Shown here in pieces: positions 7,918 to 14,317 of a stretch of DNA of 35,753 nucleotides (within the stretch, counting starts at the first letter, position 1; each line of letters opens with the position of its first letter). The position numbers and the translations under genes were made by a program. The notes under the pieces were generated by a model. That model worked only from the letters and a program-made list of their open reading frames with translations, was not told the DNA's origin and ran no database searches. The DNA comes from Actinomycetota bacterium (GTDB taxonomy: Bacteria > Actinomycetota > Actinomycetes > JACCUZ01), in the NCBI GenBank assembly GCA_030841035.1, contig JAVEDI010000020.1, forward strand, positions 1 through 35,753. The letters are read 5' to 3'.

Positions 7918-8813
7918 CAGGACGGTCGGTTGAGCTCGGTCGCGATGCGCCCGAGCTGGTCGAGGCGCTTGTTCAGCGGTGGGTGGGTGGAGAAGATCGA
8001 CGACAGGCTGAACCCCGGCGAGATCGCGGGTGTGAAGAAGAACGCGTTGAACGGCTCCACCTCGCGCAGGTCGCGCGCGGGGATACGGGCCATCTCGCCG
8101 CTGATCTTCACCAGCGCCGAGGCGAGGGTCGAGGGCTGGCCGGTCAGGAACGCGCCCGCCCGGTCGGCCGCCAGCTCGCGGTAGCGCGAGAGGGCGCGGG
8201 TCAGCAGGAAGCTCAGCGCGTAGACCACCACGCTCACCAGCAGGACGATCAACCAGACCGGAGGCCCGTTGTTGTTGTCGCGCCGGCGGCCCATGCCGCT
8301 CCACAGCACCATGCGGGTGAGGAAGCCGGCCAGCACGCCGACGAAGGACGCGATCGTCATGACCGTCACGTCGCGGTGCGCGACATGGGACAGCTCGTGC
8401 GACAGGACGCCTTCGAGCTCGCGCTCGTCGAGGCGACGCATGAGCCCGGTCGTGGCGCACACCACGGCCTTCTTGGCCGTGCGGCCCGTCGCGAACGCGT
8501 TGGGTACGTCGGTGTCGGCGATCGCCACCCGCGGCTTGGGCATGTCGGCGATCGCGCACAGCCGGTCGACGATGCCGTGCAGCTCGGGCGCCTCCTCGGG
8601 GGTGACGACGCGTCCACCCATGCCGTAGAGCGCGAGCCGGTCGCTGAAGAACCACTGCGCGACCAGGAATCCTGCGATGAGGATGAACCCCAGCGTGTGG
8701 AAGTAGTTGACCAGCACTACCCCGAGCACGACGAACAGCAGTCCCAGCAGGAACATCGTGAGGCCCATCCGGGCGGCGAGGCCCGGGTCGCTTCGGTAGC
8801 GGGACCGGCTCAT
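7917..8813 (-). CDS. htpX: Membrane zinc metalloprotease HtpX (M48 family)
   Basis: 298-aa membrane metallopeptidase that degrades misfolded membrane proteins. Two N-terminal helices (about residues 16-36 and 39-56) precede the catalytic domain. The zinc site is HELSH (about residue 139-143), with the third ligand Glu in RYRELAADR after two further hydrophobic helices. STHPPLNKRLDQL near the end is the usual family C-terminal motif. It lies between pspAA (10-base gap) and pspAB (1-base overlap) in a single operon, so a protease is built into the phage-shock response here. All catalytic residues are present. Confidence 0.94.
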   Translation of the reverse strand: MSRSRYRSDPGLAARMGLTMFLLGLLFVVLGVVLVNYFHTLGFILIAGFLVAQWFFSDRLALYGMGGRVVTPEEAPELHGIVDRLCAIADMPKPRVAIADTDVPNAFATGRTAKKAVVCATTGLMRRLDERELEGVLSHELSHVAHRDVTVMTIASFVGVLAGFLTRMVLWSGMGRRRDNNNGPPVWLIVLLVSVVVYALSFLLTRALSRYRELAADRAGAFLTGQPSTLASALVKISGEMARIPARDLREVEPFNAFFFTPAISPGFSLSSIFSTHPPLNKRLDQLGRIATELNRPS

Positions 8814-8823
8814 GGTCGGTGCG

Positions 8824-9108
8824 TCATCCCGGGATCAATCCCTCGTCCGACTCGGCAAGCATGCTGCGCACGTCCTCGATGTCGCTGTCCTGCGCCGGCA
8901 GCACGGCGTCGGACGGCTCGAGCACGTCGTCCGGCAGGGGCTCGCCGATCGCTCGCACCTTGGCGAGCAGGTCGGTGAGAGCGGCGTGGAAAGCCTCCTC
9001 GTCGCCCGCCTCGACCGTGGCCTCGAGACCGGCGTCCAGCGAGTTGAGCAGGTCGGCGTGCTGGTCGTCGAGAGCGAACTGGCCCTCCCCCAGGATGCGC
9101 ACGATCAC
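8824..9108 (-). CDS. pspAA: PspA-associated protein PspAA
   Basis: 94-aa protein matching the PspAA family: it starts MIVRILGEGQFALDD, has a helical middle (LNSLDAGLEATVEAGDEEAFH) and ends in SDEGLIPG. It is mostly acidic and soluble. The start is GTG 9108, sharing GTGA with the pspA stop, so it is made in step with PspA. PspAA is thought to partner PspA in actinobacteria and archaea; its mechanism is not established. Confidence 0.88.
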   Translation of the reverse strand: MIVRILGEGQFALDDQHADLLNSLDAGLEATVEAGDEEAFHAALTDLLAKVRAIGEPLPDDVLEPSDAVLPAQDSDIEDVRSMLAESDEGLIPG

Positions 9109-9899
9109 GACTGCTCCTTCCGCGGCTGCTGCTGCGGCGCGCTCTGCGCTGCCACACCCGCCGCTCCGCCGGCACCCTCGATCTGGCGCGGCGCCTCGCC
9201 CGCACCCAGCTCGCCCTTGAGGCGGGCCATCTCGAGCTCGACGTCGTTCTGGCTGGACATCCGGTCGAGCTCGACGGCGATGTCGTCCTTGGCCGTGCCG
9301 CTCGCGTCCTCGAGCGCGCCGCTCGCGAGCAGCTCGTCGATCGCACCGGCGCGCGCCTGCATGGCCTGCGTCTTGTCCTCCGCGCGCTGCACGGCGAGAC
9401 CGACGTCGCCCATCTCCTCCGAGATGCCGGAGAACGCCTCGCCGATCTTCGTCTGGGCCTCCGCCGCGGTGTACGTCGCCTTGATCGTCTCCTTGCGGGT
9501 ACGGAACGCGTCGACCTTGGCCTGCAGGCGCTGGGAGGCGAGGGTGAGCTTCTCCTCCTCGGCCTGCAGCTGGGCGTGCTGGGCGGCAAGATCGGTCTGC
9601 TGCGTCTGGACCGCGGAGCGGCGGGTCAGCGCCTCGCGCGCCAGGTCCTCCCGGCCGGCCGCGAGCGCCTGGCGGCCCTGGGCCTCCAGCTTGTCGGCCT
9701 GCTGCTGGAGCTGGTTGCCCTGCAGCTCGAGGCGCTTGCGCGACGTCGCGACGTCCGCCACGCCCCGGCGTACCTTCTGCAGCATCTCCAGCTGTCGCTC
9801 GTAGGAGTAGTCCAGCGTCTCCCGCGGGTCCTCGGCGCGGTCGAGCGCCTTGTTGGCCTTGGCCCGGAAGATCAGGGACAGCCGCTTCATCACGCTCAT
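9105..9899 (-). CDS. pspA: Phage shock protein A (PspA/IM30/Vipp1 family, ESCRT-III-like)
   Basis: 264-aa coiled-coil protein of the PspA/IM30 superfamily, which binds stressed membranes and forms ESCRT-III-like rods. It begins MSVMKRLSLIFRAKANKALD, the membrane-touching helix, followed by DPRETLDYSYERQLEMLQKVRRGVADV and long heptad-rich helices to about residue 215. The C-terminus (GEAPRQIEGAGGAAGVAAQ, then Gln/Pro) is a disordered tail. I chose ATG 9899 because GAGGA lies 7 bases upstream; ATG 9890 is the next option. A -10-like TAGTGT (9999-9994, minus strand) would give a leader of about 88 bases. No pspB/pspC or pspF is nearby, so regulation differs from the enterobacterial system. Confidence 0.93.
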   Translation of the reverse strand: MSVMKRLSLIFRAKANKALDRAEDPRETLDYSYERQLEMLQKVRRGVADVATSRKRLELQGNQLQQQADKLEAQGRQALAAGREDLAREALTRRSAVQTQQTDLAAQHAQLQAEEEKLTLASQRLQAKVDAFRTRKETIKATYTAAEAQTKIGEAFSGISEEMGDVGLAVQRAEDKTQAMQARAGAIDELLASGALEDASGTAKDDIAVELDRMSSQNDVELEMARLKGELGAGEAPRQIEGAGGAAGVAAQSAPQQQPRKEQS

Positions 9900-9993
9900 C
9901 GGTGGATCCTCATCCGGGTCGACCTCATGCGGACGGCCCCTCTCGCGACGGACACGGGTGGGCAGACGGTCTCGACCGGCCGCTCCGGTCCCC

Positions 9994-9999
9994 ACACTA
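9994..9999 (-). promoter_or_regulatory. Possible -10 (TAGTGT) of the psp operon
   Basis: TAGTGT on the minus strand, about 95 bases before the pspA start, is the best -10-like hexamer in the 176-base region shared with DUF3043. I found no clear -35 and no obvious SigE-type (GGAAC / CGTT) promoter. Confidence 0.3.
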
Positions 10000-10063
10000 G
10001 ATCGCCCGACGACCACGCCGCCCGGTTAGTTCCCGCGCGAACGACGTCCGGTCGCGTGCTCGG

Positions 10064-10069
10064 TAGTGT
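10064..10069 (+). promoter_or_regulatory. -10 element TAGTGT of a leaderless transcript
   Basis: TAGTGT ends 6 bases before the GTG at 10076, placing the expected transcription start at the start codon. There is no Shine-Dalgarno sequence in front of the gene, in keeping with leaderless translation. Confidence 0.5.
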
Positions 10070-10075
10070 TGGCGT

Positions 10076-10669
10076 GTGTTCGGACGCCAGAGAAGCCCAT
10101 CGCCCCCCACCGCCGCGGAGGCCGACGCCGACGCTGCGCTCGCCAAGGAGGGCCGCAAGGGGCGCCCGACGCCCAAGCGACGCGAGGTGGAACGCGGCCG
10201 ACGGCGCACGATCACCGCCCCGCGCGACCGCAAGGAGGCCGCCAAGCAGCTGCGCGAGCGACGGCGTGCCGAGCGGGTCCAGTCGATGCAAGCGCTCAAG
10301 TCCGGCGACCAGCGGCACCTGCCGGCCCGGGACCGCGGTCCGGTGCGCAAGTACGTGCGCGACGTGGTCGACGCCCGCCGCTCGGTCGCCGAGTTCTTCC
10401 TGCCGCTCGCGCTGGTGATCCTCGCGCTGACGTTCACCGGCAACTCGCGGCTGGCCTTCTACGCCAGCACGCTGTGGCTGGTGCTGGTGACGCTGATCAT
10501 CGTCGACTCGCTGCTGCTGGCCGTCCGGCTGCGCAGCGGCCTGCGCAGCAGCCTCCCCGACGAGAGCCACCGGGGTGCCCTGCCCTACGCCCTGATGCGA
10601 AGCATGCAGATCCGCCGCTTCCGGCTCCCGCCGCCCGGCCTGCGCGGCCGCCGGGCGCGGGCGAAGTAG
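10076..10669 (+). CDS. DUF3043 membrane protein
   Basis: 197-aa actinobacterial protein of the DUF3043 family; function unknown. The N-terminal half (residues about 1-95) is highly charged, with Lys/Arg-rich stretches (KGRPTPKRREVERGRR, KQLRERRRAERVQ) and the family block DQRHLPARDRGPVRKYVRDVVDARR. Two transmembrane helices follow (SVAEFFLPLALVILALTF and ASTLWLVLVTLIIVDSLLLA). The C-terminus is again basic and ends LPYALMRSMQIRRFRLP. It diverges from the psp operon and is probably an inner-membrane protein with both ends in the cytoplasm. Confidence 0.88.
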   Translation: MFGRQRSPSPPTAAEADADAALAKEGRKGRPTPKRREVERGRRRTITAPRDRKEAAKQLRERRRAERVQSMQALKSGDQRHLPARDRGPVRKYVRDVVDARRSVAEFFLPLALVILALTFTGNSRLAFYASTLWLVLVTLIIVDSLLLAVRLRSGLRSSLPDESHRGALPYALMRSMQIRRFRLPPPGLRGRRARAK

Positions 10670-10703
10670 CCGACCCCGCTCCGGGCGCGCCATGATCGCC
10701 ACA

Positions 10704-10709
10704 TAGGCT
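10704..10709 (+). promoter_or_regulatory. -10 element TAGGCT of a leaderless transcript
   Basis: TAGGCT is followed by 6 bases and then ATG 10716 of the aldo/keto reductase. No Shine-Dalgarno sequence is present. Confidence 0.5.
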
Positions 10710-10715
10710 CGATTC

Positions 10716-11711
10716 ATGGAGTTCCGTCATCTGGGCCGCAGCGGCCTCGTCGTCAGTGAGATCTCGTACGGCAACTGGCTCACCCACGGCAGCCAGGTCG
10801 AAGAGGAGCAGGCGACCCAGTGCGTGCGCGCCGCTCTCGAGAGCGGCATCACCACCTTCGACACCGCCGACGTGTACGCCGGCGGCCGGGCGGAGGAGGT
10901 GCTCGGGCGCGCGCTGAGGGGCGAGCGGCGCTCCGGCCTGGAGGTGTTCACCAAGGTCTACTGGCCGATGGGTGACCGCAAGAACGACCGGGGCCTGTCG
11001 CGCAAGCACATGATGGAGGGCATCGACGCCTCGCTCCGTCGGCTGCAGATGGACTACGTCGACCTCTACCAGGCGCACCGGTACGACACCGACACGCCGC
11101 TCGAGGAGACGATGCAGGCGTTCGCCGACATCGTGCGAGCCGGCAAGGCTCTCTACATCGGCGTCTCGGAGTGGACCGCCGACCAGATCCGCGAGGCCAA
11201 GACGATGGCCGACGAGCTGGGCATCAGCCTGGTCTCCAACCAGCCGCAGTACTCCGCGTTGTGGAGGGTCATCGAAGGCGAGGTCGTGCCGACGTGCGAG
11301 GCGCTCGGCATCGGCCAGATCGTGTGGTCACCGATCGCCGGCGGGGTGCTGACCGGCAAGTACAAGCCAGGGTCCGCGCCGCCGCAGGGATCGCGGGCCG
11401 CCGGAGACGACAGCGCCACGATGAGCTTCCTGCGCGAGGAGGTGCTCGAGCGCGTCGCTCTGCTCGAGCCGGTCGCCAAGGACGTCGGTCTGTCGATGGC
11501 GGCGCTCGCCGTCGCCTGGGTCCTGCAGAACTCCAACGTCTCCAGCGCCATCATCGGCGCCAGCCGACCGGAGCAGGTGCAGGACAACGTCGAGGCCGCC
11601 GGTGTGAAGCTCGACGGCTCCGTCATGGCGCGCATCGACGAGGCGCTGCTGCCGGTCGCGGTGACCGACCCGGGCGAGACCGCGCGCAAGGCACCGAAGC
11701 GGCGCCCCTGA
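10716..11711 (+). CDS. Aldo/keto reductase (potassium-channel beta-subunit-like)
   Basis: 331-aa NADPH-dependent oxidoreductase with a TIM-barrel fold. The catalytic tetrad can be seen: Asp and Tyr in FDTADVYAGGRAEE, Lys in VFTKVYW and His in DLYQAHRYD. The cofactor segments are also present: SNQPQYSALWR, IVWSPIAGGVLTGKY and AIIGASRPEQVQDNV near the C-terminus. The sequence is closest to the Kv-beta/YghZ branch (MEFRHLGRSGLVVSEISYGNW start, HMMEGIDASLRRLQMDYVDLYQ). The physiological substrate cannot be told. It is monocistronic as far as visible. Confidence 0.93.
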   Translation: MEFRHLGRSGLVVSEISYGNWLTHGSQVEEEQATQCVRAALESGITTFDTADVYAGGRAEEVLGRALRGERRSGLEVFTKVYWPMGDRKNDRGLSRKHMMEGIDASLRRLQMDYVDLYQAHRYDTDTPLEETMQAFADIVRAGKALYIGVSEWTADQIREAKTMADELGISLVSNQPQYSALWRVIEGEVVPTCEALGIGQIVWSPIAGGVLTGKYKPGSAPPQGSRAAGDDSATMSFLREEVLERVALLEPVAKDVGLSMAALAVAWVLQNSNVSSAIIGASRPEQVQDNVEAAGVKLDGSVMARIDEALLPVAVTDPGETARKAPKRRP

Positions 11712-11738
11712 CCTGACGGGCTCCCGGCCCGGGGTGCG

Positions 11739-11948
11739 CTACTCGGCCGGGTGCAGGCTCATCGGTCCGTAGACCTCTCTGTCGCCCTCGAGCAGTCGCA
11801 CCTGGTCGACACCCTGCCCGAGCAGGTCGCGCCACGCCTCGCCGATCCACGACTCGGCATCGGCCTGGGTCGGGAAGCGTTCCGAGGGCAGCTCGGCGTT
11901 GCTGACGGGCGACCCGTCGGTCTTCTCGAAGCGCCAGATGTAGGACAC
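11739..11948 (-). CDS. Small conserved protein of unknown function (69 aa)
   Basis: 69 aa from GTG 11948, beginning SYIWRFEKTDGSPV and ending VYGPMSLHPAE. It has aromatic and acidic residues typical of a small folded domain (AESWIGEAWRDLLGQGVDQVRLLEGDREVYG), with no signal or membrane helix. I believe short proteins like this recur in actinobacteria, but I cannot name a family. It lies tail-to-tail with the aldo/keto reductase (27-base gap) and diverges from the cobalamin riboswitch. Confidence 0.72.
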   Translation of the reverse strand: MSYIWRFEKTDGSPVSNAELPSERFPTQADAESWIGEAWRDLLGQGVDQVRLLEGDREVYGPMSLHPAE

Positions 11949-11993
11949 GGCGCCATGATCGCACCCGCACCCCGGTGCGTGCTGCCCGTCGGA

Positions 11994-12023
11994 TTGACTG
12001 TGACGGACCCCCCATGGTCTAGT
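11994..12023 (+). promoter_or_regulatory. Promoter of the cobalamin-uptake operon
   Basis: TTGACT (11994-11999) as -35 and TCTAGT (12018-12023) as -10 with an 18-base spacer. This is the only sigma-70-like pair seen here, and it places transcription start just before the riboswitch aptamer. Confidence 0.55.
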
Positions 12024-12027
12024 CCGG

Positions 12028-12175
12028 GAGGGTGCGGCCCGCACCCGCCACAACTCAACATGCGCCACAGCAGGGGAAGCCGGTCCGAGTCCGGCGCTGA
12101 CCCGCAACCGTAGGCCTCCCCCGGGATCTCCCGGGAGCGGCGAGCCGGAGCACCTGCGTGGCGCGAGCGGCTCCC
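12028..12175 (+). ncRNA. Cobalamin riboswitch aptamer
   Basis: The conserved core of the cobalamin (B12) riboswitch is plain: GCCACAGCAGGGGAAGCCGG followed by CCGAGTCCGGC (hairpin 12079-12095), the invariant GCTGACCCGCAACCGT (12096-12111), a variable hairpin with CCCGGGA/TCCCGGG arms (12120-12135) and the 3' segment GAGCCGGAGCACCTGC (12142-12157). The ends given are approximate. It lies between a promoter and a six-gene operon whose later genes are an ECF transporter and cobT, so adenosyl- or methylcobalamin should repress the operon. The next hairpin (12221-12267) is the likely expression platform. Confidence 0.93.
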
Positions 12176-12220
12176 TTCATTCCGTCGAGGCATGCGGGGC
12201 GGAGCCCGGACCTCCCGGTC

Positions 12221-12267
12221 CGACGTCACGCCCCCCACGCGCAGCACGCGCGTCGGGGGCGTCGTCG
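12221..12267 (+). promoter_or_regulatory. Large GC-rich hairpin, probable riboswitch expression platform
   Basis: Arm 12221-12242 (CGACGTCACGCC...ACGCGC) pairs with 12248-12267 (GCGCGTCGGGGGCGTCGTCG) around loop AGCAC, nearly 20 pairs with small bulges. It lies between the aptamer and the first start codon. With no U-tract it could act as a GC-type terminator, or in a translational switch. A competing antiterminator partner was not resolved by eye. Confidence 0.55.
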
Positions 12268-12323
12268 TCTGCCGGACGTTCAGGGGCCCGTCACGGATCG
12301 CTCCCCCTGAAAGGACATCACCG

Positions 12324-13418
12324 GTGACCCCGAACAGCTCTGTCCCCCGCGCACGCGGGGCCCTGCGCCGCGGCCTCGCAGCCAGCGCGGTCTTCCTCGT
12401 CGCGACCGCCCTCGTGCTGGCCGTGCCCGGCTCGGCGTCCGCGGCTCCCACCACCAGCCGCGCCGACGCCGCAGCCGGCTGGCTCGGCCGCCAGCTCACC
12501 GCCCAGCACCTGATCAGCGGCCAGTTCGGCGCCGACTACGGGCTGACCGCCGACGTCGTACTCGCCCTGGACTCCGCAGGGGTCGGCCGCAAGGCGGCTC
12601 GGCAGGCCACCGCCGCGCTGACGCGCCACGTGGTCGACTACACCGGCGGCGGTGACCCGACGGAGTTCTACGCCGGCTCCTTCGCCAAGCTGCTCAACGT
12701 GGCCGCGGCTGCGGGCACCCGGCCCAACGAGTTCGGTACGGCGCCACGCCACAAGCTCGCCTTCCAGCTGCTCCGTCTCGAGTGCGGGGGCACCCGGGCA
12801 CGCGTCTGCCCGACGGGCAACCGCGGCCGCTTCAGCGACGAGAGCAAGTTCGGCGACTTCAGCAACACGATCACCCAGTCGCTCGCGCTGACCGGCCTGC
12901 AGCGCACCACGAAGGCCGGGCCGTCGGCCGCCTCGGTCCGCTACCTGCGCAACCAGCAGTGCCGCAACGGCGCCTTCCCGCTCGAGATCAGCACCGCCGG
13001 CTGCGTCGCCTCGGTCGACGCCACCGCCTTCGCCGTGCAGGCACTGCTGGAGGTGGGGGGACGGAAGGCCACCGCCGCCGCTGCGCGCGCCGCGACCTGG
13101 CTGACACGCCAGCAGAACAAGAACGGTTCGTTCACCGGCAACGGCGTGCGCAACACCAACACCACCGGGCTGGCCGCACAGGCACTGGACGCAGCCGGCC
13201 GTGGGGCCGCGGCGGCGCGGGCCGTCCGGTTCATCACCGACCTGCAGGTCGGTTGCGGCGGCAAGCCGGCCAACCGCGGCAAGGTGCGTTACGACCGCAA
13301 GGGCAGCGGCGACGCGCTGCGGGCGACGGCGCAAGCGGTCCCGGCGATGGCGGGCACCGCGTTTGCCGACATCACCGCCGCGGGAGCCACGCGCACGCTG
13401 CCCAGGCTGGCCTGCTGA
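12324..13418 (+). CDS. Secreted alpha/alpha-barrel protein (prenyltransferase/squalene-oxidase repeats), transcobalamin-like N-terminal module
   Basis: 364 aa from GTG 12324, with AAGGA at 12311-12315. A Sec signal peptide (basic RARGALRRG, then hydrophobic to about residue 40, ending SASAAP) makes it extracellular. The mature part shows repeats of the squalene-cyclase/prenyltransferase type: AAGWLGRQL...GQFGADYGLTADVVLALDSAG, SVRYLRNQQCRNGAFPLE...DATAFAVQALLEVG and ATWLTRQQNKNGSFTG...NTTGLAAQALDAAG. The DXDD catalytic motif of class II cyclases is absent, so it is probably a binding protein, not a terpene cyclase. The same fold forms the N-terminal domain of transcobalamin and intrinsic factor. 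As first gene after a B12 riboswitch and upstream of a DUF4430 partner, it is inferred to capture cobalamin or cobinamide. Confidence 0.85.
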   Translation: MTPNSSVPRARGALRRGLAASAVFLVATALVLAVPGSASAAPTTSRADAAAGWLGRQLTAQHLISGQFGADYGLTADVVLALDSAGVGRKAARQATAALTRHVVDYTGGGDPTEFYAGSFAKLLNVAAAAGTRPNEFGTAPRHKLAFQLLRLECGGTRARVCPTGNRGRFSDESKFGDFSNTITQSLALTGLQRTTKAGPSAASVRYLRNQQCRNGAFPLEISTAGCVASVDATAFAVQALLEVGGRKATAAAARAATWLTRQQNKNGSFTGNGVRNTNTTGLAAQALDAAGRGAAAARAVRFITDLQVGCGGKPANRGKVRYDRKGSGDALRATAQAVPAMAGTAFADITAAGATRTLPRLAC

Positions 13419-13447
13419 GGGCGCTCGAAGAGTAGGTGGATGACCGA

Positions 13448-14317
13448 GTGAGGTGCGGCCCGACTGCCGGCACGGCGCTCCGGACGGTGGCGACGCTCGT
13501 CGTCACGACCGTAGCGGCGCTGGTCGGTCTGTCGATCGGCCCGGTACGGGCCGCACCTGCCTCGGCCGCCACCGACTGCGTCGGTGTGGTGGTCGACGCG
13601 CGTCAGATCGGTGGGACGCTGCGGACGGGCTGCGCGCTCGGCGACCCGCGTGACGGCTTCGCCGCCCTGACCAAGGCCGGCTTCCGCTACACGTTGCGCG
13701 CGCGCGACGGTCTGCTCTGCCAGCTCGACCAACAGCCCGCGTCCTGCACCGACACCACCGGCACCACGTACTGGTCGTACTGGTACCGCGCCCCCGGGTC
13801 GCGCACCTGGGTCTACGCCAACGAGGGGCCCGGCACGCACGACCCGAAGCCGCGCTCGACCGAGGCGTGGGTGTGGCAGGACGGCGGCAAGAAGCCGCCG
13901 CCCGACCTCGGCCTGGCAGCCATCTGCCCACAGGCCGCCTCCCCCGCGCCGCGACCCTCCGGGGCACCCACCACGGAGCCGGCGCCCGGGCCGAGCAGGA
14001 CGCAGGACGCAGCCACCAGGGCGGCGTCGGCTCCCGCTGCCCGGCCGAGCAGGACCGCCACGACCACTGCGGCGCCGCGGAGCGCGACCGCTGCGACCCG
14101 CGAGACGGCGCCGGTCCCGACCAGCTCCGCCGCAGGACCCACGACCGCGGTCCCCGCCGCGACTGCCCCCGACAGCAGCACGTCTCCCGTCACCGCCGCC
14201 GACTCCGCCGCGTCCGGGAGCTCGCTGCCGGGCACGGCCGGCGCCGCGGTCGGCGGCCTGGTCGCCGCCGGCATCGGCCTCGCGGCCTACCTGCGGTCCC
14301 GTCGAGGTGGGCCGTGA
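13448..14317 (+). CDS. Secreted, C-terminally anchored DUF4430 (transcobalamin C-terminal-like) protein
   Basis: 289 aa from GTG 13448, which has AGGTGG at correct spacing; GTG 13436 in frame is the alternative. A signal peptide ends near AAPASAA. The folded domain (about residues 40-150) has DCVGVVVDARQ, FAALTKAGFRYT, two Cys in LLCQLDQQPASC, then TYWSYWYRAPGSRTWVYA and STEAWVWQDGG. This YW...W pattern fits DUF4430, the domain at the C-terminus of transcobalamin and intrinsic factor. A Pro/Ala/Thr/Ser-rich stalk of about 100 residues follows, then SLPGTAG, a hydrophobic helix and a RSRRGG tail, resembling a sortase signal (LPxTA form) or a plain membrane anchor. The stop overlaps the next start (GTGA). 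Confidence 0.82.
   Translation: MRCGPTAGTALRTVATLVVTTVAALVGLSIGPVRAAPASAATDCVGVVVDARQIGGTLRTGCALGDPRDGFAALTKAGFRYTLRARDGLLCQLDQQPASCTDTTGTTYWSYWYRAPGSRTWVYANEGPGTHDPKPRSTEAWVWQDGGKKPPPDLGLAAICPQAASPAPRPSGAPTTEPAPGPSRTQDAATRAASAPAARPSRTATTTAAPRSATAATRETAPVPTSSAAGPTTAVPAATAPDSSTSPVTAADSAASGSSLPGTAGAAVGGLVAAGIGLAAYLRSRRGGP

Noticed and set aside
6133-8184. Long open frame on the plus strand (683 codons)
   Set aside because: It lies opposite glycerate kinase, pspAB and the 3' part of htpX, all with clear family motifs. Long antisense frames are expected at this GC content and this one shows no recognisable domain.
9900-10075. SigE-type envelope-stress promoter for pspA
   Set aside because: No GGAAC/CGTT pair at proper spacing could be found; only a weak TAGTGT hexamer was seen.
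12324-13418. Terpene cyclase or squalene-hopene cyclase gene
   Set aside because: The repeats match that fold, but the protein has a secretion signal, is only 364 aa and lacks the DXDD catalytic motif. The riboswitch and transporter context point to corrinoid binding.
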